Origin: Ralstonia sp. SET104
GTDB taxonomy: Bacteria; Pseudomonadota; Gammaproteobacteria; Burkholderiales; Burkholderiaceae
Length of the DNA stretch: 64,000 nucleotides
Direction of reading: 5' to 3'
NCBI RefSeq assembly: GCF_003851545.1
Contig: NZ_BHVX01000001.1
Coordinates: 62,001 to 126,000 of the forward strand
Made by a program: the position numbers and the translations under genes. The notes under the pieces were generated by a model. It ran no database searches. It was not told where the DNA came from and was given only the letters and a program-made list of their open reading frames with translations. This document shows positions 61,840 to 64,000 of the stretch, in pieces (the first letter of the stretch is position 1; every line of letters starts with the position of its first letter).

Positions 61840-62358
61840 TTATGCCTGCATCTGGGGCGCACCCAGCGTCAACAGCAGTTCATCAAGCCGTTCCAGGGTG
61901 GAGGTCATGCCGTCCTTCAACCCCATGTCGATCACCTTCTGCACATCTTCCGGCGAGTTGTACAACACAACGGTCGTCACGAGGGTCCGCTCCTTCGCAT
62001 CGGCAAAGGCGACATCCCAGCGTGCACGGGGCAGATCAGGATTCACCACGCCGGCTTCGTCAGAGAAGCCATCCAGGGCCGCATAGCCATCGATCGGGTT
62101 GATCGTCTGGTAGTCCAGGCGGCTCCAGAAGGTTTGCCCATCGGGGGTGATCATCGCGTAGTGCCAATAGCCGCCTTCCTTGAACTCCATATGCTTGGTC
62201 TTGGTGGTCAACGGCTTGGGCGCGAACCACTGGTCAAGCAATTCGCGCTTCGTATGGCAATCCCACACAAGCTGGCGCTTTGCCGCGAACTCTCGCCTCA
62301 CGGTGATACTGCTCTTCTGCATGTCGACCAGGAAATCAAACCGAAGGTCAGGCTTCAT
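61840..62358 (-). CDS. SRPBCC/AHSA1-family protein
   Basis: A 172-residue START-like ligand-binding protein. The start at 62358 has AAGGAG seven bases upstream. The fold signature is SITVRREFAAKRQLVWDCHT, ELLDQWFAPKPLTTKTKHME, GGYWHYAMITPDGQTFWSRL and SPEDVQKVIDMGLKDGMTST ending in the C-terminal helix. AHSA1 relatives are often paired with an ArsR-type repressor, as here; its gene overlaps the ArsR end by 11 bp. The ligand is unknown. Confidence 0.87.
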   Translation of the reverse strand: MKPDLRFDFLVDMQKSSITVRREFAAKRQLVWDCHTKRELLDQWFAPKPLTTKTKHMEFKEGGYWHYAMITPDGQTFWSRLDYQTINPIDGYAALDGFSDEAGVVNPDLPRARWDVAFADAKERTLVTTVVLYNSPEDVQKVIDMGLKDGMTSTLERLDELLLTLGAPQMQA

Positions 62359-62692
62359 CGTCTTCTCCTTGGAGTTTCTCTAAAAGGTTGTCCAGATTGC
62401 GGTACCGGCTCGCCCAGATCGCGTGCTGTTTCTCAAACCAGCGCTCGGCAGCGGCCAGCTTCTTGCGCTCAAGCGTGCACGTGCGGATTCGGCCGCTCTT
62501 CTCCGAGCGGACCAACCCCACCCCTTCCAGCACCCGCATGTGTTTCATGAACGACGGCAACGCCATGTCGAATGGCTCTGCCAGTTCGCTCACCGTCGCG
62601 GGCCCTTGACCGAGCCGTTGAATAACAGCCCTGCGCGTTGGGTCTGCAAGTGCGTGAAATACCGCGTCCAGCGCGATTACATTGTTATCCAT
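62348..62692 (-). CDS. ArsR-family transcriptional repressor
   Basis: A 114-residue winged-helix protein from 62692. The DNA-binding region is LDAVFHALADPTRRAVIQRL, TVSELAEPFDMALPSFMKHM, RVLEGVGLVRSEKSGRIRTC. No Cys-based metal site of the ArsR/SmtB kind is visible, so sensing is likely organic or redox. It is coupled to the SRPBCC gene. The ribosome-binding site is weak. Upstream in-frame codons reach into the cupredoxin remnant and are not needed. Confidence 0.85.
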   Translation of the reverse strand: MDNNVIALDAVFHALADPTRRAVIQRLGQGPATVSELAEPFDMALPSFMKHMRVLEGVGLVRSEKSGRIRTCTLERKKLAAAERWFEKQHAIWASRYRNLDNLLEKLQGEDDEA

Positions 62693-62740
62693 TTGGCTAA
62701 CTATACGTTCAGAAACGCTTCGGCGCAACAGGGTTTCAAC

Positions 62741-62824
62741 CGCAGCGGCACGTTCGATTTTCTGTGCGACATCTTCTGCGGCGCAGCGCACAAAATAATG
62801 CATGGGACGTTGACCGCCACCTGA
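62741..62824 (+). pseudogene. Remnant duplicate of the cupredoxin C-terminus
   Basis: From 62747 the plus strand reads GTFDFLCDIFCGAAHKIMHG then TLTAT and stop, matching the C-terminus of the cupredoxin at 61339-61725 (GTFDFLCDIFCGTGHETMNG then TLTVT). No signal peptide or upstream domain accompanies it. It lies behind the ArsR gene and before the MFS gene. This is a partial copy left by duplication, or by insertion of the ArsR/SRPBCC pair after a second cupredoxin. A separate functional protein is unlikely. Confidence 0.75.
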
Positions 62825-62836
62825 AGCGTGCGCGAT

Positions 62837-64000
62837 TCACCGCTCGGCTTCGATCTCCGGATTCGGTTCGCCATCCTTGGTGGCAACCAGTCCTTTTGGC
62901 GTCAGCAGAATCAAGGGCAGGATCAGCGCGTACACCACGGTCGTGGCGATCACACAGTACGTGAATCCGTACGTTGGGCTGCTGCTATAGATGCGCGAGC
63001 CCAACAGATCGCCGGCGCGCGCCGAGAGCGCGAGAACGCCGTCCACCAGCATCATCAGGGTGCCTTGCAAGCCCGGCGGACAGGAGCGCATCGCAAGGTC
63101 AAGATACGCGGCCGTGGCGACACCGCCCATCAGCCCGATCGGTGCCGCCAGGACCAGCGCGAGATCGGCTGAGTGAATAAAGGCCAGCGGAATCATCTGC
63201 GGCACGGCAATGATGGTTCCCCACCACAGCAGCGTGTTCAGCGCGACCTTCTTGCACAGCCAGCCGTACAGCAGAAAGGTCGGGATAAATGCGGCAGCAA
63301 AGATCCCGTTGTAGTACGAGTAGACGGAATCCGACGCGTGCAGCGTGTCAGTCAGATAAAACTGCAGTGGCGTGGCCGCTCCCGGCGCAAAGTTCCACAG
63401 GAAGCAGATGAGCACCGCCGGATAGACCGCCCGATGCTTCACCAGCCGCCGGACATTCTCGACAAAATCCGCAGCCCTGGCTTGCGGCTTCTCATATGCA
63501 CCGCCAAAGACGGACGCGGGCCGCCAGAGCCCCAGCATGGCAATCGATAACGTGAACGCCGCCGCCAGCAAGAAAGCCTCTTTAGGGGCCAGATGGTCGG
63601 AGATGAGGCCGGAGGCGAATGCCCCGGCAACAACCGGAACGGTGCTGACCACGTTCAACAGCGCGCTCAGGCGCCCGGACATGCGCTTTTCCTGGCCCAC
63701 CAGCGCGATCAGCCCCTGATAGGCCGCGGCGACAAACCGGGAGGACAGCATGGCCAGCAGCATCCCGACCATCAGCGCCCGATAGGAGAACCCCGAGAGC
63801 GCCATCCCGATGAGTGCCAGCGCGGTTGCCGGCGCGAAGACCAGGAAGAAGCCGCGATCCCGCAATCCCAGCGGGTTCCATTGGTCACGCGCCAGGCCAA
63901 AAACAAACGCGATGTACACCGGGATACCCGTCACCAGCCGGAACAGCGAGATCTGCGTGGCCGTTGCATGCAACTGGTTCTTGAGCAGGTACGACGTCTG
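62837..64000 (-). CDS. MFS-type transporter, C-terminal and middle part
   Basis: The gene runs off the right edge. The visible 387 residues show about ten helices: SYLLKNQLHATATQISLFRL near the truncated end, LVTGIPVYIAFVFGLARDQW, FLVFAPATALALIGMALSGF, FVAAAYQGLIALVGQEKRMS, GRLSALLNVVSTVPVVAGAF and ALILPLILLTPKGLVATKD at the C-terminus. SxFR and YLLKN-type wording resembles folate-biopterin or related MFS carriers. The first helix is missing from the window. The substrate is unknown. It is independent of the ArsR/SRPBCC pair. Confidence 0.75.
   Translation of the reverse strand, partial: QTSYLLKNQLHATATQISLFRLVTGIPVYIAFVFGLARDQWNPLGLRDRGFFLVFAPATALALIGMALSGFSYRALMVGMLLAMLSSRFVAAAYQGLIALVGQEKRMSGRLSALLNVVSTVPVVAGAFASGLISDHLAPKEAFLLAAAFTLSIAMLGLWRPASVFGGAYEKPQARAADFVENVRRLVKHRAVYPAVLICFLWNFAPGAATPLQFYLTDTLHASDSVYSYYNGIFAAAFIPTFLLYGWLCKKVALNTLLWWGTIIAVPQMIPLAFIHSADLALVLAAPIGLMGGVATAAYLDLAMRSCPPGLQGTLMMLVDGVLALSARAGDLLGSRIYSSSPTYGFTYCVIATTVVYALILPLILLTPKGLVATKDGEPNPEIEAER

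Noticed and set aside
1-64000. tRNA, rRNA, CRISPR array, integrase, transposase or phage structural genes
   Set aside because: Scanned for and not found by eye. A short or diverged tRNA could escape without tRNAscan-type software, so absence is not proven.

Overview
The window is GC-rich and densely coded, and its gene content looks like a Burkholderiaceae betaproteobacterium, most likely Ralstonia. The reasons are the family mix (ACS-type MFS carriers, liv-type ABC operons, LacI/GntR/LysR/TetR regulators, Fur-linked PepSY/TonB-receptor operon, ECF sigma with cupredoxin) and a composite intergenic repeat at about 36868-37100 whose sequence I associate from memory with that family. The genus is an inference. 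I see no rRNA, tRNA, CRISPR array, integrase or insertion sequence. The region reads as a catabolic and transport part of a replicon, perhaps a secondary one.

Layout. 1-2182: end of an SDR gene, then two adjacent toxin-antitoxin-like modules, a RelE/HigB-HigA pair and a nucleotidyltransferase/HEPN pair whose HTH-nucleotidyltransferase gene is cut by an in-frame amber codon. 2231-9309: a tripartite RND efflux operon (permease, adaptor, outer-membrane lipoprotein) and a convergent unknown membrane protein. 9655-12926: a D-amino-acid route (exported N-acyl-D-amino-acid deacylase, RidA, DadA). 12928-20500: a sugar-acid catabolic operon (aldehyde dehydrogenase, tartrate/malate-type dehydrogenase, HpaI-type aldolase, MFS carrier, GarD/UxaA dehydratase) divergent from a LacI-family regulator, with a strong palindromic operator between them. 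20504-29026: an ABC importer of the branched-chain amino acid type (livFGMHK) with an M20-type amidohydrolase, an M81/MlrC-type peptidase and a divergent GntR regulator. 29031-31107: an exported metallo-beta-lactamase-fold hydrolase divergent from a LysR regulator.

31441-38062: an 18-bp perfect palindrome overlapping a consensus -35 box, followed by an OprB-like porin, xylFGH and a sugar-nucleotide-type SDR. A second LacI regulator at 39784-40836 is the best candidate to bind this operator. 38123-39364: a lone Wzz-like protein. 40952-45127: an EamA exporter with a divergent AraC regulator, a decayed SDR fragment, and a TetR regulator divergent from an SDR-like protein lacking the catalytic Ser/Tyr plus a GST-kappa/HCCA-isomerase-like protein. 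45215-50159: a Fur box followed by two small membrane proteins, a PepSY-TM protein, a TonB-dependent receptor and a 44-residue membrane protein. 50177-55792: a GlxA-type regulator divergent from a beta-oxidation operon (acyl-CoA dehydrogenase, thiolase, FadB-like). 56050-58722: a sensor protein with PAS, GGDEF and EAL domains. 58728-61725: an ECF sigma/anti-sigma pair divergent from an exported metallophosphatase and a CuA-motif cupredoxin. 61840-64000: an SRPBCC/ArsR pair, a relic copy of the cupredoxin C-terminus, and a truncated MFS gene running off the window.

Most of the window is ordinary accessory metabolism. The observations I would check first are the ECF-controlled cupredoxin with a CuA-like motif but Met in place of the first His ligand (and its relic duplicate), the amber-split HTH-nucleotidyltransferase next to a HEPN gene, the SDR-like protein without catalytic residues under a TetR palindrome, and the two LacI operator/regulator systems. 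Every function here is read from sequence by eye; no database search was run.
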